From Pseudoscleropodium purum (Eukaryota; Streptophyta; Bryopsida; Hypnales; Brachytheciaceae), in the NCBI GenBank assembly GCA_963969395.1, contig OZ017797.1, forward strand, positions 5,208,001 to 5,272,000: a stretch of 64,000 bases of DNA, read 5' to 3'. Below, one piece after another: positions 33,988-45,946 of the stretch. The notes under the pieces are model-generated. The model saw only the letters and a program-made list of their open reading frames with translations, made no database searches and was not told where the DNA came from. The translations under genes and the position numbers were made by a program. Position 1 is the first letter of the stretch. Every line of letters starts with the position of its first letter.

Positions 33988-36102
33988 ATGGATGAGGGCT
34001 GGCGATACACTCTTGTGGAGAATGACACCGACACTGAATTCAGTATCGAATATGACCATGTCAAGTACACACTCACACCCACGAGACCTGTTATTATTCT
34101 TCGTTGGAACTCTTTCGCTCCTGGGGACACCGGGCTTCCCCTTGTCAAGTTTATGAATGGATCGGTGCAGCTGGACCCCATTTTTTCCTACTGCGACTTA
34201 CGAGAAAACGTGCAGATCACCATTTTCAGAGATGTGGCCAACGCTTACTCTTGCCGATTGACTCCAAGGACGGTGCTCAATAATTTGAAGCAGAACTTCC
34301 GGATCAGCTTCAGGTTTATCTACAATGGAGCCATTTGTGATGATGTGAGGTTTCACCTAAGGACGATGGAGGAACTCCTGAGAAAAGTGAAGATTTGGCA
34401 CAACCAATGTGCATATTTATTCAAGAAGTTTCAGGAAGGAGTTGAACAATTGGAACGAGCAGACCTAGCGTTCCAGACCATGGTCGATGTGAACTTGGAA
34501 GCCTGTTACAAGGACTGGGACTACAGGGCACATCGGAATCCGTGCAGAGTATTTAGGCCTCAGCTCATCGGCCTGTTGGACGACTTTATGCTCTGTACGT
34601 TGCTGCCTTGTATGGCTGAAGGGGAGGCATTGCTACGTTCCTGTGGTGCACTTTCTTACAACAGGGCTGCTCTTGCCTTGTCTTCTCTACCACCTTCTGT
34701 ACTAACTCTTTCAGAATTTGCTTTAGCAACTCGCGAGTTGGACTGGATCGTGGATTTCCTTTGTTGTGACCCTGAAGAGAAATCCAGGTTTGACAGTTGG
34801 GAATGGTGCGAGGAGAGGTGTACGCTCGTATCCTCAAGTCGTATGAATCGATTGGATGCGATGGAAGACGAGAATTTGGAAGCTGATGTTCGCCGACAAA
34901 ATGCTGATCGCCAAGCTCTGCAGGCATCTCTACAGCTGAAGCTCAGCAGATCTCAGGGCAACTCTTCTTTCAACCTCTTGAAACCTATAACTTCGTGCGT
35001 GCCGAGAGGGAATACAATCAATCAAGGCGAACTTGAAGCCATCTGGAGGAAGAGATTTCAACCAAGCTCCTGCGCTCCTGGGTCCTACTCACCTCCGGAT
35101 GCTTTCGTCATTGAAAATCCAGAAACCAGTTTTGTGGATTTTGCAGTTGGAAGTTCCAGAACCGGAGCTTCTAAATGCGTCCTGAAGTGCAAGTGGTTGG
35201 GGGAAACGGTGGCCCTTTCAACAATGTCGAATGTATCCAAAATTTCTGCAAAAGCAGAAACAGGTATCTTAGCAAGAGTGCAACATTCCAATGTCGTGGA
35301 GTGGATGGGGTATGCATTCAAGGAGGATGGACGGGACCCTAATTGTTATCGGAACTGTTACCTTGTGACTGAGCACATGGAGTTTGACTTGCATGACTTG
35401 ATTACCAAACGACTGACAAACCGTAATGGAACAATTTCGACGAATCGACGTCCTTTTCGGTTTCTGGTAGCAGTGGACATTGCTGTACAAGTTGTGGAAG
35501 CCATGATTCATGTGCACAAGTGTCGAGTACTACATCGTGATCTCAAACCAAAAAATATTCTTGCAAGTCCAAAGTACCCTCACTCAGATCATTTGCGTGT
35601 GAAGCTGAAAACGGTTGGAGCTCCGTCAATTCTGGCAAGTCCAAAGTACTCTCAGCCACCTGGTTGCCCTTTGCCAATCTACTACACCATCAAACTGATA
35701 GATTTTGGATCCTCCAAAATGGGAGATGAAGGTTCGCATTTTCACACCAGGAAGCAAGGAACGACGATGTACATGGCTCCGGAGGTTTGGGAATCAGAGG
35801 ATAGCTACTCATGGTCCGCAGATGTCTACAGCTTTGGACTGACATGTTACGAGATCTTCCACGGCAGGCTTCCTTGGGAGAGCGACATGTTATTGACGTT
35901 TGCGAACATTCAGAAGGTCATGCGTGGAAAGATTAGATTTCCTTTTGCTTATCCAGAAGAATTGAAGGAACTGATTGAGAAGTGTTGCGCTCAGAACCCC
36001 TCTGACCGACCGAGTTTCGAAGTCATCCGCAGAGCTTTGTGGCGTCTGAAAATTCATCCATTGGGGAGCGTCATCTCGAACTCTTCCTGGGTTCTTAGGT
36101 AA
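33988..36102 (+). CDS. Kinase-like protein C, DUF1221/MLKL-like N-terminus (704 aa, intact)
   Basis: Intact paralogue of B, from the ATG just after the leader acceptor to a shared SWVLR C-terminus. N-terminal strand-rich part (1 to about 105), helical part (about 110-310, with YLFKKFQEGVEQ, EGEALLRSCG, LDWIVDFLCCD), a linker with SSCAPGSYSPPDAF, then the kinase domain from about 385. The beta3 motif reads VALS, so Ser411 replaces the usual Lys; Lys residues occur a few positions earlier in VLKCKW. HRDLKPKN (Asp518), DFGSSK (Asp572) and APE (597-599) are intact. Unlike B, C has an extra segment of about 29 residues between the catalytic loop and DFG, built around a second copy of the ILASPKY word. 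Probably a cytosolic signalling protein; catalytic activity is uncertain. Confidence 0.82.
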   Translation: MDEGWRYTLVENDTDTEFSIEYDHVKYTLTPTRPVIILRWNSFAPGDTGLPLVKFMNGSVQLDPIFSYCDLRENVQITIFRDVANAYSCRLTPRTVLNNLKQNFRISFRFIYNGAICDDVRFHLRTMEELLRKVKIWHNQCAYLFKKFQEGVEQLERADLAFQTMVDVNLEACYKDWDYRAHRNPCRVFRPQLIGLLDDFMLCTLLPCMAEGEALLRSCGALSYNRAALALSSLPPSVLTLSEFALATRELDWIVDFLCCDPEEKSRFDSWEWCEERCTLVSSSRMNRLDAMEDENLEADVRRQNADRQALQASLQLKLSRSQGNSSFNLLKPITSCVPRGNTINQGELEAIWRKRFQPSSCAPGSYSPPDAFVIENPETSFVDFAVGSSRTGASKCVLKCKWLGETVALSTMSNVSKISAKAETGILARVQHSNVVEWMGYAFKEDGRDPNCYRNCYLVTEHMEFDLHDLITKRLTNRNGTISTNRRPFRFLVAVDIAVQVVEAMIHVHKCRVLHRDLKPKNILASPKYPHSDHLRVKLKTVGAPSILASPKYSQPPGCPLPIYYTIKLIDFGSSKMGDEGSHFHTRKQGTTMYMAPEVWESEDSYSWSADVYSFGLTCYEIFHGRLPWESDMLLTFANIQKVMRGKIRFPFAYPEELKELIEKCCAQNPSDRPSFEVIRRALWRLKIHPLGSVISNSSWVLR

Positions 36103-36199
36103 CTTGGGCAAATGAAAAGTCACTGGTTGGCATCTCAAGATGGGGCAAACATGAGGGATTATGTTGACTGAGAGAGGGAGATTAAACCCTTGAACCCTT

Positions 36200-36799
36200 G
36201 AACGCCCAAGTCCTTCTCTGAAATTTTACAGATTTGAGCTTATATCTTTGTACAAATATGTTATTTAACTCCGTTTCGACAAACTGATCGTACAGGAAGC
36301 TTCTATTGAAATAGGGCAAATTCCCAATATTCAGCGACTGAATTCGTCAGATGCTAGCTAGAATCCTGCTGTTTCAGCTTCACACGCAAATGATTCAACC
36401 AATACTTCATTGATTGCTCTTGCGTTCCACAACTACTTCCAATCGTTCCCTCAGGTGCCAATGTTATACCTCCTGACAAAAAACTACAGATCTTCAAGCT
36501 AACTCACCACGAACTCTAGAACCTGGTGACCACCGGCCTCTTTGTCACTCTTGAAGATGTCTGAAGCTCTCGAAGGGGCTCGACGACTCCACCACTAAAA
36601 CCCAAACGAGGTTATCGCTACAAGGTACGCTTCCGACTAGGGCACCTGTAGATAGTTTGTAAGTTCTGCAACCCAGTTCGAAGATCTGCTGTACAATTGT
36701 ATATGACGCCTAAAGGAGCTCTTTAGAAACTCAGTCCATAATGCAGAGAAGTACGTGCATTCATTGTTACACTCTTTCAAGAGGTTCTCAAAACCGACT
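36200..36799 (-). pseudogene. Opposite-strand frame downstream of kinase C, broken
   Basis: This segment aligns with the open minus-strand frame at 12276-12525. The GALVGSVPC part (near 36650-36620) is still readable. Single-base losses near 36575 and 36560 shift the frame, and further stops follow. Convergent with kinase C. Confidence 0.4.
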
Positions 36800-37005
36800 C
36801 TTTTTCTTTTTTTTCGTGAAACACATGGATAATTTCCATTGATAAAAGGAAAAGGTAAAATGCACCAGAGGCAAAACACCCCGGCGGAATTTTTTACATT
36901 TTCTATAACAATAAACTCCCTTTTTTCTATTTTTTTTTTAAACATAATTTGGCAAGAGAAGCCGAGGAGGCCCGAACAAGCCCGGCAAGAAGGAGAGAAT
37001 GGAGA
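36800..37005 (-). mobile_element. 206-bp retroposon-like insert in the module downstream of kinase C
   Basis: Blocks A and B read straight through (CCGACTT followed by CTTCGCAA), whereas C has 206 extra bases between CCGACT and CGACCTTCGC. On the minus strand the insert ends in an A-rich tail (AAAAAAAAGAAAAAG). Its 3' part has a TTTTGCCTCTGGTGC word that recalls plant non-LTR tails. A CGAC repeat at both junctions may be a short target duplication. No coding capacity. Confidence 0.55.
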
Positions 37006-38170
37006 CGACCTTCGCAACTGATTTAGTAAGCCCTAGCCAGACACCAATTTCATCTCCGTGTGCAAACTGTTCATGCCTCGATCCAGATTTTGGCAATTGC
37101 AATCTCTCGGTGTTTATGGAAACCCTGTCCAGGTTGTTGTTTTTCATTTTTTAGAAAGTACCAAAGTGGGAATTTAAAATGCTTTAGTGGTGGTTCAAAT
37201 TTCAGCATTCATCCACATTTTGGATAGAAAATATCACATTAGGACAATCATGTCAGTGGCATGTGCATAATTTTGTTTTCACCCACAATTTGGTGATTTC
37301 ATCCAATATTTTTTTTTCATTTGAAGTTTTTTGGTGAAAAACTTCATAATTTGTTGCCATTTTTTAAGCCAATTTTTTTCTAGTGCAATCTGACACTATA
37401 ATGTCAAAAATAGAAAAGATTTGTCCTCATCATCATGAGAAATAATACCCAAATTGAAAAGATTATAAATTAGACCTCACATTTGGATTAAGTATTAAAT
37501 GCTTTGGGTGGTGATGGAACAAGGACACCTTGAGTGTTGAGCAAGTATCCATTCTTCAAGTTAGGTTGTTTGTTTTGTTATAGTGAGATCTCTTGGACCA
37601 TGAATATACAAGTCATTTTCTTGGTACCATTGGAAAGCCCTTGGCAAGAAAGGATGCACTGGCTTTGTCTTGTGGCATTTGAACTTATGGCGTGAAAGTT
37701 ATTGAATTTTTAAGTTTTTATGAATTAAGAAAATTAGGAAATTATTATTTTTCTTTTGTTTTACTGTGGAATTGGCATGGGGTATACTAGTTCATTGTAA
37801 AGAAGCATACCTACATCAGCTCAACCACTCTGTCATTTGCCCAAAGTTTGAAAATTGGTATTTACCATCTTTGCTTGATAAGAGTCTACCTTTTCTTTGT
37901 ATTACACATTGATGACATACTTACTAAAAAGCCCAATCATAAGATACATGATGCAATAGCACCTCTCTAAGGCCTTGAAACCCTAAATTGAGGAGTATGT
38001 TGGAAAAACCCATTCTAAAGAATAGGTAACCGTATAACATTGCTTGTGGACACTTAGTATGGGATGCATTATAGAAAATCCTTCCATTTAAGACAGAAGT
38101 GCAATTGTTCATCCCTTGATAGTTTGTGCAAAAAAAAGAGGTCTTGCACAATAGCATGACTTCCAATGAA
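37006..38170 (-). pseudogene. Membrane protein gene remnant (block C), strongly decayed
   Basis: The minus strand keeps the tail region (GAGATTGCAATTGCCAAAAT near 37110), a VLVPSPPKAF-like piece near 37540-37505 and an N-terminal piece near 38030-37960, matching the better copy at 53067-53763. The membrane helix is not readable. AT content has risen compared with block B. Confidence 0.35.
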
Positions 38171-40036
38171 TACTTTTGTTTTTTTCAAATAGATGATTGA
38201 CATTGAATCAAAAAAGGATGATTTCCATAGTGACTAACCTATTCATATAGCATTAACCCTTAGCATTTCATAGATGTGCCCCTTATGACCAAGGTAGTCA
38301 CCAAAATGCTTTAATTATTAAACCAATAGATGCACTCTTTGTTTCTACAATCAACAATGAAGTCTTCCATTGACCACTTTTCAATCTCAATGTCTTTCAA
38401 GGGTTAAACGACATTATTTACATTTTTTGTCTTTTACTTGACCATACCCAAAGTTTCTAGGATGGAGAAAAAGTGTTTCTTCATCTAAATTTTTTTGGCA
38501 AGTTGCTTGAGTACATTTCTAGCGAATAGTATTGTAAAGTCTACATTATGGTATTTTTTACTTTCCTAAAGAAAAAGATGCTTAATCCAACGATCACCAT
38601 TGTAGAGTATTTTGGCCATTTCTTGCTATTTAATCTTGATGTGAAATTTAGCCATAAAAATGATATTTTTTAAAATTGAATCCAACTAATGAAATGAAAA
38701 TTATTACGAGCAGTTTCTATTCCAATTAGAAATTTTGAAAAATTCATAAATTTCATTGTTTTATAGCAATACAAACTTTGGGCCTATAACCATGGTTTGA
38801 TGATTTTCTAATTTTAGAAGACACAATAACTGATTGATATCATAATATTATATGCTATGATATACATCTTTGCTCAAAATTTCAGATATTTTTAGTATAT
38901 TTTGTATTTAATATGAATTTTCTTCATTTTTCTCTTAAGGAATTTATAGTGATTTCAAATTTTCCCCAAAAGATTGGAAACTTTTATTACTTGTAGTAGA
39001 TATATAATTTCATCTTTGTAAAATAAATATAAATTTTTTTCATTTATATCTAGTTGCAAAATAGCAACAAATAAAATAATGGGCAATGAGACGTAAAATT
39101 AGTAGTCAAGTGGCCTTGTCCTTTAAGGGTTAACCTAAGAAGGAAAAGCTAGTCACCATATGAATCATTTGCTTAAAGAATAGAAGAGCACTCATTCAAA
39201 GTCAAATTACTATACTAGACCTTCCTTTTTGCATAAATTTCCAAGGATGAACATTTTCACTTTTGTCCTACATAGATTGAAGATTCTATTTCATCTTTGC
39301 ACCATTAGTACTTATGGAATTTTTCTAAGGCTAACTCTGGAAGGACACAACCTTAGTGATAGGTATTCACTAGAAAATAATTCAATTTTTGGACCAATAG
39401 GTATGTTATTTTATTTCTACAATGATAGAGAAAATCGTCCATTGGCTACACTTTGTCCTCAACATCATTTTAGGATTAAGGTAATTAACTACATATAATT
39501 ATGTTTGATTAAACAATTGAGCAACATTCCTAATATTAAATTACAATAAAAAATTGATATTTTCTTATAAGTTGAAAGATTATTCTAAATTCGCTTCTTA
39601 TGTATTTTTTGAACCCTATATAAATATATTTTGAATTTTCAAAGTGTTGAAAATAGGTGTATCAAAAATCAAATCTAAGTTCACTTGAATAGAAGCAAGA
39701 CATTTTAATCAAGAATTTTAGAAATCATGTTGATTAAATGCAATCACTTTAACCTGTGAGCATCCCAACACTTCAAATATGGCTTCTCCAATTTGAAAGA
39801 TTTTCTTGTTTGACTATTATAATCTTTTTAATGGTATGGTCAAAAGCCATGTCCTTTTCCCTCTAGCTCCAAGCTTGTCTCTACTACCAATTAGTATAGT
39901 TAGTTAATATGAATCACTTTTTAGATAATAGCTTGAGTTAAATGAATTGAAAAGGGTCTTGATTTCAATAAACATGAACTGGACACTCAAGGATTAAATC
40001 TTAGAAGAAATACTCAAGGGAGAATTTTCTTGACAA
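38171..40036. other. AT-rich spacer, partly homologous to the tail of block A
   Basis: The part to about 39125 aligns with 13010-14170. No gene is seen in the rest; the open frame near 39229-39498 is low-complexity and unmatched. Confidence 0.5.
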
Positions 40037-40446
40037 TAAGGTAGAACCACCTATACCCAAACGGGCTCCAGTACCCAATCTGTAGTGTGTATTTATTTCC
40101 AACCAAAGCTTGGAATGTGTGTTTTCCCCTTTTCAACAATTTCAAGGTTGGGACCAATAAGGTCATGACACATGTCCCAAATTAGTGAGTGGGAAAGTAG
40201 GAAGTAGTGAGCAGAATGTAGTTCTTGAATGATTGGAATTGCAAGACTCTAGACTTTGACCATAGGTTCTACCTATATTTTCCTTCTAAAAAACATAGTA
40301 ATTTCAATTTTGACAAAAAAATTACAAGAAAAATTGGAGACATTGTATTCCTTATCTTTCTACAAAGGAAAAATATGCATCTCCTCATACTCCTTGTTGT
40401 GTGTCATTAATTGCTTAAATGATCGGGTATGGGTGGTTCTACCTTA
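40037..40446. mobile_element. MITE, GGTAGAACCACC family (410 bp)
   Basis: Ends TAAGGTAGAACCACCTATA and TATGGGTGGTTCTACCTTA are long inverted repeats next to TA. The body matches 20050-20471 along its whole length. Best preserved copy in the window. Confidence 0.75.
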
Positions 40447-40673
40447 GCTCTTGTAATTCTCCCTATTTTTGGTCATTAGAGTTCTTTGCTCATGCTTGAG
40501 AGTTGCTAATTGCAATCAATTTGAACAAAAGAAAGTCAAAAATTGTACATCAAGGTTGCAATATGCAACTGAAATTCACCATCATGACAAGTACATGTAA
40601 AGGGCATTGGAAAAAGTGATGTGAGAAGAGACAATTGGTAATTATTATGCATTAGATAATGCTTGAGAGTCAT

Positions 40674-40841
40674 GAGGCTCAAGAGCATTATGGGACATAA
40701 TGTCTAGTCTAATAGTTCATCACAAATATCCAAATGTGTACTTTTTGCAAATCTAAGGAGGCCCAAGAGCATTATGGGATATAATGTCAAGTTTAATAGT
40801 TCATCACAAAAATACACATGTGTACTTTTTGCAAATCTAGG
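40674..40841. repeat. 84-bp tandem duplication, two units
   Basis: The units 40674-40757 and 40758-40841 differ at roughly ten positions; both contain CAAGAGCATTATGGGA and end with TTTTTGCAAATCTA. Confidence 0.85.
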
Positions 40842-42866
40842 GGAGTAGAAAGAAGGCTATGTTATGAATTATAATACTTTCCTAACTATCTAATGGAATA
40901 GTGAAAAATTTGCCTTAAAAGTTAAACTAGACATTATGTACTAAAGACGTTGCAAGGATAGTGCTACTTTGATAATATGGTCAAGCTGTTGACAAGCTTA
41001 TAGGACAAACCATAGTACCAAATCTATACTATTCTAGAACTTCTTTGGTATTAAAGTACTATATGATCAATTCACCAAATTAGTAGGCCTAGCCAATCAT
41101 GGATGGTGGATTGGTAGTCTATTCCAATAAAAATAATGGCTTAAAAACTAGCAAAATGAACATATATACAATACTTTATTATAAGCTAACTATCCTACAC
41201 CATTCTTTTATTTTCAAATGATTTGCTAGAAAATTGAAAATTGCACAAATGTTTAATCCCCTAAAGAACTAGGAGTGCAAAAATCCATGTTGCAGAAGCC
41301 ATTTGGTGGCCGCATGGTCCTTTAGAGTTTAAAGAGTTGGTTGGATGATCTTGAAAGACAAGGTACAAGAGCAAAATGGGAAATGTCAGTTTTTAGTATG
41401 CAAGATAATAAAAACTATTTTCACCACCTTCATTGATTTTGTAACATTTAATGTTTGCTTAAATTCATCAAGCTTAAGGCTCCTTTACAATGTAACAAAA
41501 AAAATGCTTTCCACCTTTTTTTACCTCCCCCCTCCCCTCCCTGCACTACCAAAATACCTCAACTATTGGATCTCTCTTAAGAAAAAATTCCCCCCCTTCT
41601 CTAATGTTGGCATGTTGCTGATCTTAAAAAGACATTTACCATTGATTGGAAACAATCTTGGCCATTTGGTGCTCTAATACATATACATATATAGATTGTA
41701 GATACAATGTATAGACTAGGGATATGAATATGGATATAGACTTCAAGTATGGATATGTACATGGAGATAACATGTATTGAATGCCTCCTTTGAAGCTTGG
41801 GAAAAATACAAATATGGGGGGCTAGGTGATTGGGTGGTAGGTGGCGAGGTTACTAAAATGGAGGGTGCAACAAAATAATTAATTTAATTTAAAAAAATTT
41901 GAACTCAAAAGATGTAGGAACTCCATTATTCATATTATTATAAATAGGTACCAAGCAAAATCAATAGTTATAAATTCTGAGTGTTCTCATTGGTCAAGGT
42001 GGACCATTTTCTAGGCCCTTTGTCAATAGGAGTGCTTTAAAATTATTATTAAGATGTACATATTGTGATTGTAATGTCCCTTGCAAATATCAAATTATAT
42101 GAGAATTCTCCACCAATTTCTAGAAAAACTTCATCAAGGGAAATGGTAAATCATCTATTTAGATTGTGGATCATTTATTTATCCTTCTAGTATATGGAAC
42201 TTGTTGTAATAACTTAAAATCTCTTAGTGTGCAACTTAAAACAAATGTAATGTCTTAAGTTTATTTTGCTAATGAACCATTTGTATTTTGAAGAGTTGAA
42301 TGTCAAAATGAAAAAAATTTGCTTACTATTTGTTGTAATAAATAAAAATTAATAGCAAATCCAAACATTCATTGCACATTTCTAAATCAACATTGACATA
42401 GAAAGTCTAGAGGTCAAAATGCTTAATCAAATCTTACAAGCTTAGACAAACTATCCTAATTGAATTTTTTAGATCAAAGGGTTCTTATTGAGTATTAGGT
42501 TTAAGATAAAACTGTCTAAAATTGTTTCTTTCCTATCCTAAAACAACATGATTGTTAATTGTGGTAAGACTATCAATATGAAATTTATCATATAGGGACT
42601 TTTTCAAGTGTTACCAATATGCTTTTAAATCATCTTTGTGAAACATTTTCAATTTCAAACATCAATAAGGTTTCAAAGTATTAGAGTTTCTAATAGATGA
42701 CTTTGAATCTTATTATTAAACAATTACAAAATGCATGGACATTATATTTTAAAGTTTTTTCAAGCCATCACTTCAATAATTTACAAAAGCTTCAAACATC
42801 ATCATCAATCATTAAATACAAGACATAGAAATATAATCTTTCTTACAAATTTTATGATATCCATTG
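40842..42866. other. AT-rich spacer
   Basis: No gene recognised. A C/T-rich run (TACCTCCCCCCTCCCCTCCC) lies near 41522 within a meaningless open frame. Confidence 0.55.
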
Positions 42867-43450
42867 TTTAATCCCTAAAGGACCAAACAAAGTTTTTTGG
42901 CAACAAAGAAAATTTGGGCAATTCATTAAGAACGAATTTTTCTTTTTTTTTTCTTTGGAATTTTTACATACATGTGGTTAAGAAGTAGCTTTAAGACGCA
43001 TTGACGCAACAATTTTCATAACTTTTGACTACATGGTTAAGAAGTTATTGTATGAAATGTAGTTTCTTTCTCAATTAGGGTTGTGACGGCAATTCAAAAA
43101 AATCACTTTATTATGAGACAAAATTTGAAATTGGTTTTCTAGATTTATATCTATGTCAAAAGCTTTGAATCATTCTATTTTGATTAATGAGATGAAAGTT
43201 ATGATGAGTTCTAGTTTGTGGGCAATCATGGAATTTCTATTGTGAAATAAACTTTGAAGTTTTCTCTTTTGGTCAATTTTTAATATTTTTTGAATAAAAA
43301 AAATCATAGGATATTGACTATTTATTACAACATTACAACTATTGGGATTTGGGATTTTTTTTAATTCCATAGCTTAATTCTTAGTATTTTAAATCATTTT
43401 CTACTTCTTTTTGCTTACTATTTTTTCATGTATGAATATGATAAAGAAAA
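42867..43450. mobile_element. TTAACCCCTAAA-family element, copy 2 (partial)
   Basis: Starts with TTTAATCCCTAAAGG. It follows copy 1 closely for about 570 bases (TTTTGACTACATGGTTAA, GAATCATTC, ACTTTGAAGT words). Beyond about 43450 similarity fades and no right end is found, so the limit is approximate. Confidence 0.5.
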
Positions 43451-43950
43451 TTTGAAATTTTTTATTGTTTTCCCAACTCATTTTGAAGTAGTTCTTTGAA
43501 ATTTTGCCATTTGGAAAGAATTGAAAATACTTCTTTTTGAAATTTGGATATCACAATCTTGAAATTGGTAAAGCTTTTATCTATATTTATGAAATTTTAG
43601 GAGTTTGTATTCCAAAAAATTAAGTAATGAATCCTTTGGTTGGATTTGTTCATAAATAAATATAGATGAAGATTTTAGCCTTACTTTTGAAACTGGTATT
43701 TTGAAGCAATTTTGGGCCTTGAAATATGAAATAACTTTAGGAGTTCAAATTAGATAATGACTTCCCATCATAATTTCAACAATTTTTTACTTTTAACAAA
43801 AAAATTATACTTGAAATGACTTTTGAAAAAAAATTGAACCTCGTCTAGCAACTCAAATTGAATTTCAATTTTGGATGAAGACAATTTAATGTTGTTAATT
43901 AGATTGCATTCAATTGTACTTTAATGTCATTCCAAAAAAATTCAAAATGA
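43451..43950. other. AT-rich spacer
   Basis: No gene seen; may contain the worn right part of the preceding element. Confidence 0.4.
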
Positions 43951-44637
43951 TTAACCCCTGAAGTTCCATCACCATGTTTCATTGAAAACGCTCATAATTG
44001 CCATTTTTAGTATAGAGACCAAATTTTTGAAAAAATCTTTTTGACACATGTAACCATAGGATATTGTAGTACTTTGACTTGAAAACATGTGGTAAAAATT
44101 TCAGAAATTTCCACCACGTGGATTGCAAGATATAAGCACTCAAATTTACATAAACCATTTTTTTGGCCATGTGAGAAGCAAGGCAGCTACACTTCACAAG
44201 CTCACATTTTTATGAAAAAATGTCCAAAATAGTGGTGCTTCTTTGGATTCTTTTTCCTAGATAAATTGGCCTCATACTTGAAAATTTTCAAATCATTTGG
44301 AATTGTACCACATATAAGAAAAAGTAGTAAGTAGACAATAGAAGAGAATGATTCAAAATACTAAATTATTAAAATTTTAATTAAGGAATTAAAAAATGCC
44401 AATTCAAATGGTTGCAATGTTGTAAAAAACAATATACATCCTATTATTTTCTTTTCATTTAGGCTATAATTTTTTACTCATATTTTCAAATGTCATGAAA
44501 TTTAGTGCATATGAAAGATATTCTTCATCTCCACCTTCTATTAAAAATTGGGCCCAAAATATGAAAATTTCTAGTTACATGCATCTACCCAAAAATTTGA
44601 TGTAGCCAAAAAACACAATTGGTCCTTTAGGGGTTCA
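43951..44637. mobile_element. TTAACCCCTAAA-family element, copy 3, inverted (687 bp)
   Basis: Begins TTAACCCCTGAAG and ends CTTTAGGGGTTC. Its interior is the reverse complement of parts of the 48883-49815 copy (for example the AATGGTAGTTTTTGAGC and TGCAATCCA words), with about 250 internal bases missing. Confidence 0.6.
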
Positions 44638-44881
44638 AAAAAGGCTTCAATGAGGGCTCCAATCTATAACACAAAAACCTCTTTTACTGTGATTTAAACA
44701 TTATAATCTTTCAATTCAAAAGTGACATTGTTGTGAATTATTTTTTTGTGTGATCTAGAACATTTCTAATTTAAGATCTTAAAGTGACAATTCATAATCA
44801 TTTAGAAAATTGTCACTGCTTTTCATTTTATTTTATTTTGCTTAAAATGTACTTCAAAAAACTCACAAAACTCTTGAACAT
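44638..44881. other. AT-rich spacer
   Basis: Nothing recognised. Confidence 0.5.
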
Positions 44882-45517
44882 TTAACCCCTTAGCACCTTA
44901 ATCCTTCCTTGAATTTTTGTATACTTTTGCTGATAATTATTTTTAAAACTAATATTATTTACCTCAATTTCATCAAATTCATTGTATAAAAAGTGTAGTT
45001 TTAAAAAAAGGTAACCATAGGTTTGGACGATTGAATTTTGTGGATGGACAAAGAAGCCTCTGGAACTTCTCTGTTCATCGACCAGAATAAGGACATCGTA
45101 GCCATAAAAGATTTGAAGGTTTAAGACTTCCCACCATAGTGCTGCAGTGACTATCTTATTGTCATAAATGAGTATATGAGTCACAGTAAGTTATTGCAGT
45201 GCATGGAGTTCCCCACCTTCAGTACCACTGTATGTCAAAAAGACACTTTCGCAGAGCTCAAAAAACATAACAGATATCATACTATGTTTCCAGTGCTTCT
45301 GCGATTCCAGTCCCGAAGATGAGCTAATGCGACACTTCAGAAACCCAAAGTAGTTGACCACAGACCTGCGCTCAATCCTATGAAATCGATCAAACAACAA
45401 ACGGGCGCAACTACAGATGTTCGATCTAAAATGATAAGCAATTTGAAATGAGAAATATCCCTTGTACACGCGACATGATCGGCCATCCCTTGTACAGTAC
45501 AGTAAATCATAATACAT
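44882..45517 (-). pseudogene. Unidentified frame, possibly a distant copy of the gene remnant next to the kinases
   Basis: The minus strand stays in one frame for about 210 codons from 45517 to 44882, with a single TAA at 45191-45193. The segment SSSSGLESQKH followed later by LWWEVLNL and VLILVDEQRSSRGFF has the same order of landmarks as the unknown frame beside kinases A-C (SSS, then FLWKCDVR, then YLI-DRLSPGS). That similarity is weak and is inference. DNA near 59390-59470 keeps a shorter trace of the DEQ segment. The last 30 codons are AT-rich and probably not coding. Confidence 0.3.
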
Positions 45518-45946
45518 TCTATCATGACCTGAACCTTTAATTGCTCAACCGAAACTGATATTGAATTAAAAGCTCATTACGTAATCAGTCAGGCCTAAAG
45601 GCAATTGATTCAGCAGCACCCATCTGTAAACAACAAAAACGGGAGATAGCGAATTGCGACAACAACCAAAATGCGACGACCCCAAAGCTTGCACAAACGA
45701 GTTCATAATGGGTTTTGGAGAATGAATCCCACTTCAAGATCAGAACTTGAGAGATAGTTTTACGCCATCCATCCACCAATAAAGCCCTTAAAAGTTATGG
45801 AATCCAAATAAACCATTCTTTAGTGCGCTGGAATCCTCATTGCTAACAAGAATTCATATTCAAAAATCGACTATTCCAATAATAGAAACTACGCAAGTGT
45901 CGCATTCACGTGTGGTTTCCTTGCAAGAAATATATACCAATTGCGA

